Source: an uncultured Bacilli bacterium
GTDB lineage: Bacteria > Bacillota_I > Bacilli_A > RF39 > UBA660
Assembly (NCBI GenBank): GCA_947629135.1
Contig: CANRCN010000003.1
Location: forward strand, 1 to 42,822
DNA: 42,822 nt
Direction: 5' to 3'
Both the position numbers and the translations under genes were made by a program. Under the pieces are notes generated by a model. That model saw only the letters and a program-made list of their open reading frames with translations, searched no databases and was not told where the DNA came from. Positions 22,900 through 30,470 of the stretch are shown here, one piece after another (position 1 is the stretch's first letter; each line of letters starts with the position of its first letter).

Positions 22900-23907
22900 A
22901 TGAAAGTAGCTATTAATGGGTTTGGTCGAATAGGAAGATTAGTTTATAGAATTATGAATGAGGAGTATCCAAATTTGGAAGTTGTTGCAATTAATGATTT
23001 AACAGATGCTGAACAACTTGCATATTTGCTAAAGTATGATACCAATCATCGTAATTATAGAATCGATGATATTAAATATGATGATGAAAATATTATAGTA
23101 GGAGATAAGAAAATCAAAGTTCTAGCTGAAAAAGATCCTGTTTTACTTCCATGGAAGGAATTAGGAGTTGATTTAGTTTTTGAATGTACTGGTCATTTTA
23201 CAAGTTATGACAAAGCTCTTGCTCATATTAATGCTGGTGCTAAGCACGTAATTGTTTCAGCTCCATGTAAAGGTGATGTTAAGACAGTAGTTTATAATGT
23301 TAATAATGAAATTTTAACAGGTGATGAAGATGTTATATCAGCTGCTAGTTGTACGACAAATTGTCTTGCTCCAGTGTTAAATATAATTGAAAAGGAGTAT
23401 GGAATTGAATCTGGTTATATGACAACAGTTCATGCCTATACTAATGATCAAGTAACACTTGATGTTGCACATAAAAAAGGAATTAAGGCAAGACGTGGTA
23501 GAGCTTGTGCTGCTAATATAGTTCCAACATCAACTGGTGCTGCATCTGCTATAGGAGCAGTTATTCCAAGTTTAAAAGGAAAGATGAAAGGAATTGCTAT
23601 GCGAGTTCCTGTTCCAACTGGTTCAGTTGTTGATTTGGTATTAAAGTTAAAGAAAAAAGTAAGTATTGATGAATTAAATGATACTTTTGAAAATAATCAA
23701 AATGAAACAATTAAATTGACTTATGATCCAATTGTATCAAGTGATGTTATTGGAAGCAGTTATGGAGCTATAGTTGATGGGTTATCAACTGATGTATTAG
23801 AAACTGAAGATGGTGATTTAGTTAAAGTAATTGCTTGGTATGATAATGAAATGGGATACTCTTATCAAATGGTAAGAACAGCTAATTATTTTGCTAATAA
23901 AGAATAA
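22900..23907 (+). CDS. gap: Glyceraldehyde-3-phosphate dehydrogenase, type I
   Basis: Glycolytic NAD-dependent enzyme, 335 residues from ATG 22900 (SD AAGGAGAGGAG); the track start at 22852 overlaps the kinase without an SD. NAD-binding start KVAINGFGRIGRLVYRI, with an Asp after the second strand (AINDLTD) that favours NAD. Active site AASCTTNCLAP and the substrate His in TTVHAYTNDQ. Phosphate-site block ARRGRACAANIVPTSTGAA and C-terminal WYDNEMGYSYQMV are complete. The usual SAPAKG reads SAPCKG, a harmless change near the active site. No cggR, pgk or tpi genes lie near, unlike the usual Firmicutes gap operon. Confidence 0.96.
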   Translation: MKVAINGFGRIGRLVYRIMNEEYPNLEVVAINDLTDAEQLAYLLKYDTNHRNYRIDDIKYDDENIIVGDKKIKVLAEKDPVLLPWKELGVDLVFECTGHFTSYDKALAHINAGAKHVIVSAPCKGDVKTVVYNVNNEILTGDEDVISAASCTTNCLAPVLNIIEKEYGIESGYMTTVHAYTNDQVTLDVAHKKGIKARRGRACAANIVPTSTGAASAIGAVIPSLKGKMKGIAMRVPVPTGSVVDLVLKLKKKVSIDELNDTFENNQNETIKLTYDPIVSSDVIGSSYGAIVDGLSTDVLETEDGDLVKVIAWYDNEMGYSYQMVRTANYFANKE

Positions 23908-23930
23908 AAAAATGAAAGGAATGGTAGGTT

Positions 23931-24494
23931 ATGCTAGATGCAATTATATCTTTATTTCGTGACTTTTTAAGTGGAACACGTTATATTATATATGTATTGA
24001 TATGTTTAACTTTACTATTCGCAATTGTTGGATATATGTTTAAACAAAAGTATGGAAAAGTTGAGTTTAAAATGTCTACAGGTAAACCTGCAGATGATCA
24101 AGAAAAAGTTCCAACAGCTTCTCCAAAAGATAAAAAAGTTAAGAAATCTAAAAAGGAAAAAAAGAGTAAAAATGAAACTAAGCAAGTTGCCCCAACACCT
24201 CAAGCTACACCAAACGTGGCAGCAGCTCAAAAACCAGCTGTTCAAACTCCACAACCTGTACTTCAATTAGCTAAGGTTCCACTTCAACAATCAGCAACAC
24301 CAGCAACTTCAAGTCCAAATGTTTCAAAAGCAACTTCAATTCAAGAGCCAACACCAGTTGCTAAACCTCCTGTTCAAGTAGCTCAAAGTCAACCTCAAAC
24401 TGGAACTTTACAACAACCAACTGCTATACCAGATTTTGGACAGAAAAAAACTGGTAATCCAGTTATAGATGATGATATAACAACAATTATTTAA
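23931..24494 (+). CDS. Single-TM protein with Lys-rich linker and Pro/Gln/Thr-rich tail
   Basis: 187 residues, not recognised. One TM at about 17-35 (RYIIYVLICLTLLFAIVGYMF) follows an amphipathic N-terminus. Next come a basic stretch (KDKKVKKSKKEKKSK) and an approximately 100-residue low-complexity tail of Pro, Gln, Thr, Ala and Val. A short end, DDDITTII, follows. The Lys block next to the TM suggests the tail is cytoplasmic (positive-inside), so it may be a tethered linker. Codon use in the tail (many CCA, CAA, ACA) differs from neighbours because of composition. It begins 23 nt after gap with SD GAAAGGAATGGTAGG, so it is likely in the gap operon. ORFs 24015-24266 and 24025-24270 are shadows of this repeat-like DNA. 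Confidence 0.7.
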   Translation: MLDAIISLFRDFLSGTRYIIYVLICLTLLFAIVGYMFKQKYGKVEFKMSTGKPADDQEKVPTASPKDKKVKKSKKEKKSKNETKQVAPTPQATPNVAAAQKPAVQTPQPVLQLAKVPLQQSATPATSSPNVSKATSIQEPTPVAKPPVQVAQSQPQTGTLQQPTAIPDFGQKKTGNPVIDDDITTII

Positions 24495-24515
24495 GAGTTT
24501 AAGACTCTTTTTTTT
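24493..24515 (+). terminator. Terminator of the kinase-gap operon
   Basis: AAGAGT / ACTCTT, loop of 5, eight T; it overlaps the stop codon of the preceding gene. Confidence 0.8.
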
Positions 24516-24542
24516 GATTTTTAATTAAATATATTATATAAT
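24514..24542 (+). promoter_or_regulatory. Promoter of the GNAT gene
   Basis: TTGATT (24514-24519), 17-bp spacer, TATAAT (24537-24542). The -35 abuts the T-run of the terminator. About 14 nt of leader. Confidence 0.68.
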
Positions 24543-24562
24543 AAATTTGAAAAGGTGATATT

Positions 24563-25036
24563 ATGTTTAAAATAGAAATACCCAAAATTGAAGATTTAAA
24601 AGAAATAGATAGAATAGCTCTTCAAGTTCATGAATGTCATGTAAAATGGAGACCAGATATATTTGTTCATACTGATTATATTTTAGATAAAGAAGAATTA
24701 CAATATTTAATTGATGAGAATAGAATCTTTGTTTTTAAATTAGATAATTTAATAGTAGGTTATATTTCAGTATTTTATAAAAATAGTATTAAAAATGGAT
24801 ATAGGCATCAAAAAGAAATTATAATTGATGCAATTGGAGTTTTAGAAGAATATCGAAATCAAGGAATTGGTAGAAAGTTATTAGAGTTTATAAAAGAATA
24901 TGCTATTAAGTATGGTTATACTAATTTAAAGTTAAGTGTTAACGAAGAGAATGAAAATGCTAGACATTTATATGAAACATTAGGATTTAAAGTTAAAAAT
25001 ATTTCTTATTCGATGTCTTTAAATAACAAAAAATAG
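24563..25036 (+). CDS. GNAT family N-acetyltransferase
   Basis: 157 residues covering one GNAT domain. The acetyl-CoA site (motif A) is IDAIGVLEEYRNQGIGRKLLEFIKEYA, with the R-x-x-G-x-G/A signature as RNQGIG. Motif B has LKLSVNEENENARHLYETLGFK. The N-terminal half (EIPKIEDLKEIDRIALQVHECHVKWRPDIF) is ordinary for small-molecule or peptide acetyltransferases. The substrate cannot be read. It has its own promoter and SD AAAGGTGATATT and is the first of a row of accessory genes that share no clear pathway. Confidence 0.9.
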   Translation: MFKIEIPKIEDLKEIDRIALQVHECHVKWRPDIFVHTDYILDKEELQYLIDENRIFVFKLDNLIVGYISVFYKNSIKNGYRHQKEIIIDAIGVLEEYRNQGIGRKLLEFIKEYAIKYGYTNLKLSVNEENENARHLYETLGFKVKNISYSMSLNNKK

Positions 25037-25105
25037 TTGTTGTAATACAATTATTATAATTAAAACTATAATTTTTACATTAAATTTACAAAATATAGGT
25101 GATTT

Positions 25106-25753
25106 ATGAAAAAAGGAAGTATTATTATTTTAATTTGTTTGTTATTAATTATTTCAGGTATTATTAGTCTGTTATATTTTTATAATTATTTACCTCATAA
25201 GAAGTATACAAATGATGATTTTGATATAATAACTTATAAAAGTAAGATTGATAAAGATAATGATGGAATAGATGATCAAACTGATATTTTAAATAATGTG
25301 AGAAAGTATCTTGATGCAAAACCTAAATATAAAAGCAAATATTATGAAAATGGATATCCTGATGATAATTATGGGGTTTGTACTGATGTTGTTGCCTTTG
25401 GGCTTAAAGAGGCAGGCTATGATTTAAGAGAATTAGTTGATTATGATATTAGAAATAATAAGAGTAATTATAATATAGATAAGATAGATAAAAATATTGA
25501 TTTTCGAAGAGTTAAAAATTTACAAGTTTATTTTAAAAATAATGTGATTAATTTAACAACTGATATAAAAGATATAGAAAACTTTCAAGGTGGGGATATT
25601 GTTGTATTTAAAAATCACATAGGAATTATATCTGATAAAAGAAATTATAAAGGAATACCTTTCTTAATTCATCATGCAAATCCTTATCAAAGATATTATG
25701 AAGAAGATGTTTTAGAAAGATATGAAATAATTGGACATTATAGAGTTAGTTAG
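25106..25753 (+). CDS. DUF1287 family membrane-anchored cysteine-peptidase-like protein
   Basis: 215 residues. Uncleaved N-terminal TM (about 5-27), then an outside domain. The DUF1287 pattern is clear: ENGYPDDNYGVCTDVVAFGLKEAGYDLRELVDYDI (Cys in GVCTD), KNIDFRRVKNLQVYF, and GGDIVVFKNHIGIISDKR with His. The C-terminal HHANP adds another His. The Cys-His arrangement is like NlpC/P60 enzymes, so a cell-wall hydrolase role is plausible but unproven. Just before the domain, KIDKDNDGIDDQTD has the DxDxDG form of a calcium-binding loop. It is followed after 7 nt by the DUF1848 gene. SD ATAGGTGATTT. Confidence 0.8.
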   Translation: MKKGSIIILICLLLIISGIISLLYFYNYLPHKKYTNDDFDIITYKSKIDKDNDGIDDQTDILNNVRKYLDAKPKYKSKYYENGYPDDNYGVCTDVVAFGLKEAGYDLRELVDYDIRNNKSNYNIDKIDKNIDFRRVKNLQVYFKNNVINLTTDIKDIENFQGGDIVVFKNHIGIISDKRNYKGIPFLIHHANPYQRYYEEDVLERYEIIGHYRVS

Positions 25754-25760
25754 GTGAATT

Positions 25761-26639
25761 ATGATATTGATGGTAAGTGGTAGAACTGATATTGTAGCTT
25801 TTTACACAGAATGGTTTATGAATAGATATAGGGAAGGTTATGTTGACGTTAGAAATCCTTTTAATCCTAAGTTAGTTAGCCGTATTAATTTTAATAATGT
25901 TGATGCCATCTTGTTTTGTACTAAAAATCCTATTCCAATTTTAAAATATTTAAAAAGAATTGATAAACCAATTATTTTTCATGTTACTTTAACTCCTTAT
26001 AAAGAAGATATTGAACCCAATGTAAAAGGAAAATCTCAAATAGTTGATGATATTAAAGAATTATCGAGGTTGGTTGGAATAGATAATTTATATGTAAGGT
26101 ATGATCCAATTTTAATTAATAAGAAATATAATTTAAATTATCACAAAAGAGCATTTGATAAAATGTGCAATCTATTAGATGGTTATGTAAAACATATAAT
26201 AGTTTCTTTTATAGATGATTATAAAAATGTTAGAAAAAACAAACGTATTTTAGATTATAAAGAATTAGATGAATTTGATTATAAGGAAATAGGAATTAAT
26301 TTTAGTAATAGTGCTAAGATTCATGGAATGACGGTTCAAACTTGTTTTGAAGAAAGAAATTTAGTTGAATATGGTTTTATTAAGGGTGAATGTTTATCAA
26401 GAGAAATGGCTTTTAAATTAACTGGAAAAGTTTTTAAAAAATGGAAAGCCAGAGGTTGTAGTTGCACGGAGATGGTTGATATTGGAGTTTATAATTCTTG
26501 TAAACATTTTTGTAAATATTGTTATGCTAATTATGATGAAGTGAAAGTAAAATCTAATTATTCTAAGCATAATCCTAATTCTTCTTTATTAATTGGAGAG
26601 TTAGAAAGTGATGATATAATTAAGGAAAGAGTAAAATAG
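25761..26639 (+). CDS. DUF1848 family protein (radical-SAM-like)
   Basis: 292 residues. The start MVSGRTDIVAFYTEWFMNRYREGYVDVRNPFNP is the DUF1848 hallmark, followed by FCTKNP and FHVTLTPY. The C-terminal Cys cluster is complete: CSCTEMVDIGVYNSCKHFCKYCYAN. Within it, Cys247-x3-Cys251-x2-Cys254 has the spacing of the radical SAM [4Fe-4S] motif but lies near the C-terminus, not the N-terminus. The family is annotated as radical-SAM-like of unknown reaction. TAGGTGAATT is the SD. It is probably co-transcribed with the DUF1287 gene 7 nt upstream. Confidence 0.85.
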   Translation: MILMVSGRTDIVAFYTEWFMNRYREGYVDVRNPFNPKLVSRINFNNVDAILFCTKNPIPILKYLKRIDKPIIFHVTLTPYKEDIEPNVKGKSQIVDDIKELSRLVGIDNLYVRYDPILINKKYNLNYHKRAFDKMCNLLDGYVKHIIVSFIDDYKNVRKNKRILDYKELDEFDYKEIGINFSNSAKIHGMTVQTCFEERNLVEYGFIKGECLSREMAFKLTGKVFKKWKARGCSCTEMVDIGVYNSCKHFCKYCYANYDEVKVKSNYSKHNPNSSLLIGELESDDIIKERVK

Positions 26640-26687
26640 TTTATTGATTAATTTAATTTATAATGATATAGTTATATTGGGAGATTT

Positions 26688-27143
26688 ATGAAAAAAATAT
26701 TAATAGTAATAATTAGTTTAATTTTAATTATAAGTATTATTTTAGTAATTATTTTTAATAAAAAAGGAGAGTCTATGGAAAAAATTAAGTTAGTTGTTAA
26801 TAATCAAGAATTTATAATTAAATTAGAAGATAATTCTTCAAGTAGAGCATTTTTAGAAAAATTAAAAAATAATGATATTATAGTAAATGCACATGATTAT
26901 GGTAATTTTGAAAAAGTAGGAGATTTAGGATTTAGCTTGCCTACTAATGATACTAAAATAACAACTAAACCAGGTGATTTGATATTATATCAAGGAAATC
27001 AGATAACTTTATATTATGATACAAATACATGGGAATTTACAAAACTTGGTGAGATAGAAAATATCGATGAAGATTCTTTAAAAAGTGTATTAGGAAATGA
27101 TGATGTTACTTTATTATTTAAGGTATATAAAGGAGATGAGTAA
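26688..27143 (+). CDS. Membrane-anchored cyclophilin-like fold protein
   Basis: 151 residues. N-terminal TM or signal segment at about 4-24 with no lipobox Cys. The outside domain from about 32 (KIKLVVNNQEFIIKLEDNSSSRAFLEKL) contains NAHDYGNFEKVGDLGFSLPTND, KPGDLILYQGNQITLYYDTNTWEFTKLGEI and the end TLLFKVYK. This is the pattern of the small cyclophilin-like family (not classic peptidyl-prolyl isomerases) common in gut Firmicutes and Bacteroidetes. Function is unknown. It abuts the S51 peptidase gene, whose ATG follows the stop codon directly. Confidence 0.78.
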   Translation: MKKILIVIISLILIISIILVIIFNKKGESMEKIKLVVNNQEFIIKLEDNSSSRAFLEKLKNNDIIVNAHDYGNFEKVGDLGFSLPTNDTKITTKPGDLILYQGNQITLYYDTNTWEFTKLGEIENIDEDSLKSVLGNDDVTLLFKVYKGDE

Positions 27144-27788
27144 ATGAAATTATATTTATCATCATATAGAATTGGCAATAAAAGTGAAGAGTTAATAAAT
27201 TGGATAAAAGAACATGGTAATAAAATATTAATTATTCCTAATGCTTTAGATATATATTTAGATTCTAAAAGAAAAAATGATGGTATTTTAGAAAAGTGTC
27301 AGGATTTAGAAAATATAGGTTTTAAAGTAGAGATATTAGATTTAAGAAATTATTTTTCTAATAATGATTTATTAAGAGAAAAATTAGAAGAATATAGAGC
27401 TTTTTATGTTTTAGGTGGTAATGTTTTTGTTTTAAGACAAGCTATGTTTTTAAGTGGATTTGATAAATATTTAAAAGAAATAAGTGATAAGAAAGATTAT
27501 TTGTATGCAGGCTTTAGTGCTGGAGTATGTGTGTTAGCTTCTGATTTACATGGTTTTGAATTAGTTGATAATCAATCAGAAGATCCTTATAATTATGGTA
27601 AAACAATTTGGACAGGGATAGGTTTAATCGATTATAATATTGTACCTCATTTTGATACCCCTAGCCATCCTGAATCTCCTTTGATGTATAGTTTAGTTAG
27701 TTATTTAGAAAAAGAAAATAAAAAGTATAAAACTTTAAGGGATGGAGAAGTAATTATTTCAGATATTACTTATGATAAAATAATTTAG
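27144..27788 (+). CDS. Peptidase S51-like (dipeptidase E type) protein
   Basis: 214 residues, cytoplasmic. Class I glutamine-amidotransferase-like fold of peptidase family S51: strand and turn YVLGGNVFVLRQA, nucleophile elbow YAGFSAGVCVLA (Ser125), and the following IVPHFDTPSHPES with the His. This order fits peptidase E (Asp-Xaa dipeptides) and related cyanophycinases, but the length and the absence of a clear Asp-dipeptide pocket residue leave the substrate open. It is 0 nt from the cyclophilin-like gene and 7 nt before the DUF3267 gene, so it belongs to a three-gene unit. Confidence 0.85.
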   Translation: MKLYLSSYRIGNKSEELINWIKEHGNKILIIPNALDIYLDSKRKNDGILEKCQDLENIGFKVEILDLRNYFSNNDLLREKLEEYRAFYVLGGNVFVLRQAMFLSGFDKYLKEISDKKDYLYAGFSAGVCVLASDLHGFELVDNQSEDPYNYGKTIWTGIGLIDYNIVPHFDTPSHPESPLMYSLVSYLEKENKKYKTLRDGEVIISDITYDKII

Positions 27789-27795
27789 AGGTGTT

Positions 27796-28464
27796 ATGAA
27801 AAAATATTATTTATATGAAATGAAGGGAATGTTTTTACAAGTATTTTCAATTATAATTTTTATTTTTATGGGATTGTTAACATATTTTTTATGTAATGAT
27901 TTTAAGATAACTTATAATGATTTTATTATTATTTTTCTTTTGATGTTACCTTATTTAATATTACATGAGATATTACATAGTATTTCTTATGTAGTAAATG
28001 GAGCAAAGTTCAAAAATATTACTTATGGAGTTCATATTGAAAAAGGAATACTTTGTTGCTTATGTAAGCAAAATATTAGTAAACGAAATATTTTAATTTC
28101 TTTAATAACCCCTTTTGTAGTAATTGGAGTTATAACTTATATAATTGGAATAATTTTAAATAATTCTATATTAATTTCTTTATCTATTATAAATATATCA
28201 GGTTGTTCTGGAGATTTAGTCATGTTTTTTGATTTTTTAAGACTTAAAGATTTTCAATATTCAGAGTATGATAATCCTATGGCTTTTGGTATTTATACTA
28301 AGAATGATTTAAGTAAAAAAGAAATGTTTGGATTGAAAAATCTTGGAAGTTGTATGAAGTTAGAAATAAAAGATTTAAAGAAAATTAAAGTTAGTAAATT
28401 AAGTATTGTTTTTTTAATTATTTATTATTTAACAGGTATTATGAATTTATTATTAATTAAATAA
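27796..28464 (+). CDS. DUF3267 putative membrane zinc metalloprotease
   Basis: 222 residues with TM segments at about 14-33, 44-56, 97-115, 120-140 and 200-218. The family's zinc site is HEILH (57-61) inside the membrane region, and the third-ligand region is near SGDLVMFFDFLR. The cytoplasmic part around 150-185 is soluble. DUF3267 proteins resemble site-2-type proteases by motif, but I know of no proven activity. SD AGAGGTGTT. Last gene of the cyclophilin-like/S51/DUF3267 unit. No obvious terminator before the next regulator. Confidence 0.82.
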   Translation: MKKYYLYEMKGMFLQVFSIIIFIFMGLLTYFLCNDFKITYNDFIIIFLLMLPYLILHEILHSISYVVNGAKFKNITYGVHIEKGILCCLCKQNISKRNILISLITPFVVIGVITYIIGIILNNSILISLSIINISGCSGDLVMFFDFLRLKDFQYSEYDNPMAFGIYTKNDLSKKEMFGLKNLGSCMKLEIKDLKKIKVSKLSIVFLIIYYLTGIMNLLLIK

Positions 28465-28531
28465 CTCTACACTTCGTTTGGTAAATAATTTTAATTTTAG
28501 ATTATAATTATTCTACGAAAGGAGAAAGTTT

Positions 28532-29395
28532 ATGGAACAAGATAAGATAGGTAGGTTTATTCAAAGTTTGAGAAAAGAAAAGAATTTAACTCAACAAGAA
28601 CTTGCTGATATAATTGGAGTAACGGATAGAGCTATTTCTAAATGGGAAAATGGAAGAGGATTACCTGATTATTCTTTACTTAGACCTTTAAGTGATGCTT
28701 TAGGAATAAGTATAAATGAATTATTAAATGGAGAAAGAATAAAGAAAGAAGAGAAAGAAAAAAGGTATGAAGATACAATTATTAATACAATTCGTTATAG
28801 TAAAAAGAAAATTAAAAATACTAAGTTGATTTTTGGAGTTATATTGAGTTTAATAATTATTTTTCTTATAACTTTAATAACTTTATTTGGAATAGATATA
28901 ACTAGAATGAGAAATAATAAACCTGTTTTTTTTAGTACATGGGGATTTAAATATGCACCACCTATAAATATAGATGATATTAATATTGAAAAAGCAATTG
29001 AAGAATATTTAATAGAAAAAGATGAAAAAAATAATCATTATAATAATGAGAAATCTTTTGTTGCAATGAGAACCTATTTAATAAAAGAAGATTTAAAAGA
29101 TAAATATTATGTTTATTCATGGATATTACAGGAAAAATATTATCAAGATGGCGAAAAAATAATTAAAGATACAGGCTCATCTATTCCTTATAAGTTTGAA
29201 TTAATAAAAATAGATAATGAGTTTTTGGTAAATGATTATACAATTCCAAGAGATGGTAGTTATTATACTAGAGATATGAAATCTATATTTCCAAGTAGTG
29301 TCTTAAAAGATATGAATAACATTCATACTGATGGAACAATTGAAAGATTAGCTTCTAAGATAAATGATGAAGTAAAATTATATTTTCATGAATAA
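28532..29395 (+). CDS. XRE family regulator with TM and extracellular domain
   Basis: 287 residues. N-terminal helix-turn-helix at 5-62 (IGRFIQSLRKEKNLTQQELADIIGVTDRAISKWENGRGLPDYSLL), a charged linker, one TM at about 98-120, and an outside domain of about 165 residues with a KYYVYSWILQEKYYQ beta pattern. One-component membrane regulators of this build respond to outside or membrane signals. The upstream region has an outer dyad (TTCGT...ACGAA) flanking A/T repeats near the -10-like TATAAT, a possible self-regulation site. Targets are not evident; the DUF3267 unit just upstream is the nearest candidate. SD GAAAGGAGAAAG. Confidence 0.85.
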   Translation: MEQDKIGRFIQSLRKEKNLTQQELADIIGVTDRAISKWENGRGLPDYSLLRPLSDALGISINELLNGERIKKEEKEKRYEDTIINTIRYSKKKIKNTKLIFGVILSLIIIFLITLITLFGIDITRMRNNKPVFFSTWGFKYAPPINIDDINIEKAIEEYLIEKDEKNNHYNNEKSFVAMRTYLIKEDLKDKYYVYSWILQEKYYQDGEKIIKDTGSSIPYKFELIKIDNEFLVNDYTIPRDGSYYTRDMKSIFPSSVLKDMNNIHTDGTIERLASKINDEVKLYFHE

Positions 29396-29409
29396 TTATT
29401 TGGATATTA

Positions 29410-29438
29410 TTGACTTCAAATTAAAAAAAAGTTATACT
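29410..29438 (+). promoter_or_regulatory. Promoter of the 29461 hypothetical gene
   Basis: TTGACT (29410-29415), 17-bp spacer, TATACT (29433-29438), then AAATAAAGGAGAAG as SD. Confidence 0.72.
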
Positions 29439-29460
29439 GAAATAAAGGAGAAGATATAAA

Positions 29461-30105
29461 ATGAATTTGGATTGTTATAATGATATTATAAAGCAAAACT
29501 TTGAGATAACAAGTTATAATCAATTTAATTATAATGAATACTTTACAAAAACATTTATATATAATTTTTTAAAGAAAAAGTTTCCTAATATGAGAAGAGT
29601 TTTAGAACCAAGATCTCCAAGAAGTTATGAAAATGATGGAAAAATTTATTCTGTAAAAAATGTTGCTAGAGGAAGAGTTGTAATTGAAACTAATGATGGA
29701 CAATATGTAAGTAAACTTATATTTAGTCCTGAAAATCCTTATTCACCAATTAGTTATACTATTAATGAAAAAGGACTTATTGTTGAAAAACATGATTATT
29801 ATGGTGTTGAGAGATGCACAATTGAATATTATGATCGAGCAGCAACAGATTTTATTTTAAATGGTGTAGATGCAAATATGTTTTTAGAAGGAATTGTTGA
29901 AGGAAAAATTAGCCTTGAAAGAATTTTAAATGATGAGAGTCTTAATCCAGATGCAAAAATGAGAATAAAAAGAGTTGCTGGAGATAAGTTTGCTTTGGTG
30001 GATACAGAAAATAATGCTATATCTGAATGTGATTCACCTTATTTACCTGGTTCAGAAATAGAAGAATGTGTTGATAGTATGGTAGAACATAGTAAAATAA
30101 GATAA
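29461..30105 (+). CDS. Hypothetical cytoplasmic protein
   Basis: 214 residues, no signal peptide or TM, not recognised. Residues 1-50 are aromatic-rich and probably helical. Residues 60-130 look beta-rich (KIYSVKNVARGRVVIETNDGQYVSKLIF, INEKGLIVEKHDYYGVERCTIEYY). A helical part FILNGVDANMFLEGIVEGKISLERIL follows, then a short beta and acidic end. It has a strong promoter, good SD and its own terminator, so it is expressed on its own. No similarity to the other hypothetical gene at 20191 was seen. No function proposed. Confidence 0.7.
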   Translation: MNLDCYNDIIKQNFEITSYNQFNYNEYFTKTFIYNFLKKKFPNMRRVLEPRSPRSYENDGKIYSVKNVARGRVVIETNDGQYVSKLIFSPENPYSPISYTINEKGLIVEKHDYYGVERCTIEYYDRAATDFILNGVDANMFLEGIVEGKISLERILNDESLNPDAKMRIKRVAGDKFALVDTENNAISECDSPYLPGSEIEECVDSMVEHSKIR

Positions 30106-30114
30106 AAATAAGTT

Positions 30115-30141
30115 AACAAGTATTTTAATGCTTGTTTTTTT
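30115..30141 (+). terminator. Terminator of the 29461 gene
   Basis: AACAAG / CTTGTT, 10-nt loop, seven T. Confidence 0.8.
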
Positions 30142-30396
30142 GTTTTAATTTTATATTAAAAATAGCAAAAAAATTAATAATTTTTTTTAGAAAATAAAAG
30201 TGATTATAGTAATAAATATTTTTTTAAATAAAAAAATAATAAAAAAGTGTCAAGTACAGCAAAGATACAAATTATATTATAAATAAAAGAAATACAAATA
30301 ATGACTATTGATTTATTAAGAAAAATAATGAAATTTAAGATACAAAAAATGTGGTGAAATTTTCAAAAAAAAATTAATTTGTAAAAATTTTTAAAA
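30142..30396. other. AT-rich intergenic stretch before nrdD
   Basis: About 255 nt of the most A/T-rich DNA in the window, with A-tracts at intervals and no ORF with an SD. The 8-mer GATACAAA occurs twice (around 30263 and 30340). Nothing else can be supported; a DNA-bending upstream region for nrdD is one possibility. Confidence 0.4.
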
Positions 30397-30412
30397 TGTT
30401 GCAATTGCAACA
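30397..30412. promoter_or_regulatory. 16-bp perfect palindrome, probable operator of nrdDG
   Basis: TGTTGCAATTGCAACA is a perfect dyad ending 21 bp before the nrdD -10, so it covers the -35 area. It does not match the NrdR box consensus (ACACNATATNTNGTGT type). It may bind a redox or nucleotide-sensing repressor. Confidence 0.55.
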
Positions 30413-30430
30413 ATACTAAGTTCTAGAATT

Positions 30431-30439
30431 TGTTATAAT
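30431..30439 (+). promoter_or_regulatory. Extended -10 promoter of nrdDG
   Basis: TGTTATAAT (TGn-TATAAT) with no good -35; the palindrome at 30397-30412 takes that place. Start near 30446, leader about 25 nt with SD GTAGGAGGAAG. Confidence 0.65.
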
Positions 30440-30470
30440 GGATTTATCGTAAGAGGTAGGAGGAAGTAAT

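Noticed and set aside
24015-24270. Two ORFs (plus and minus) inside the Pro/Gln-rich gene
   Set aside because: Both overlap the 23931 gene, which has the SD and continuous frame; composition of the Lys and Gln stretches makes open shadows.
30142-30396. Short tandem or CRISPR-like repeats in the A/T-rich region before nrdD
   Set aside because: Only an 8-mer recurs twice with irregular spacing; no repeat-spacer pattern is present here or elsewhere in the window.
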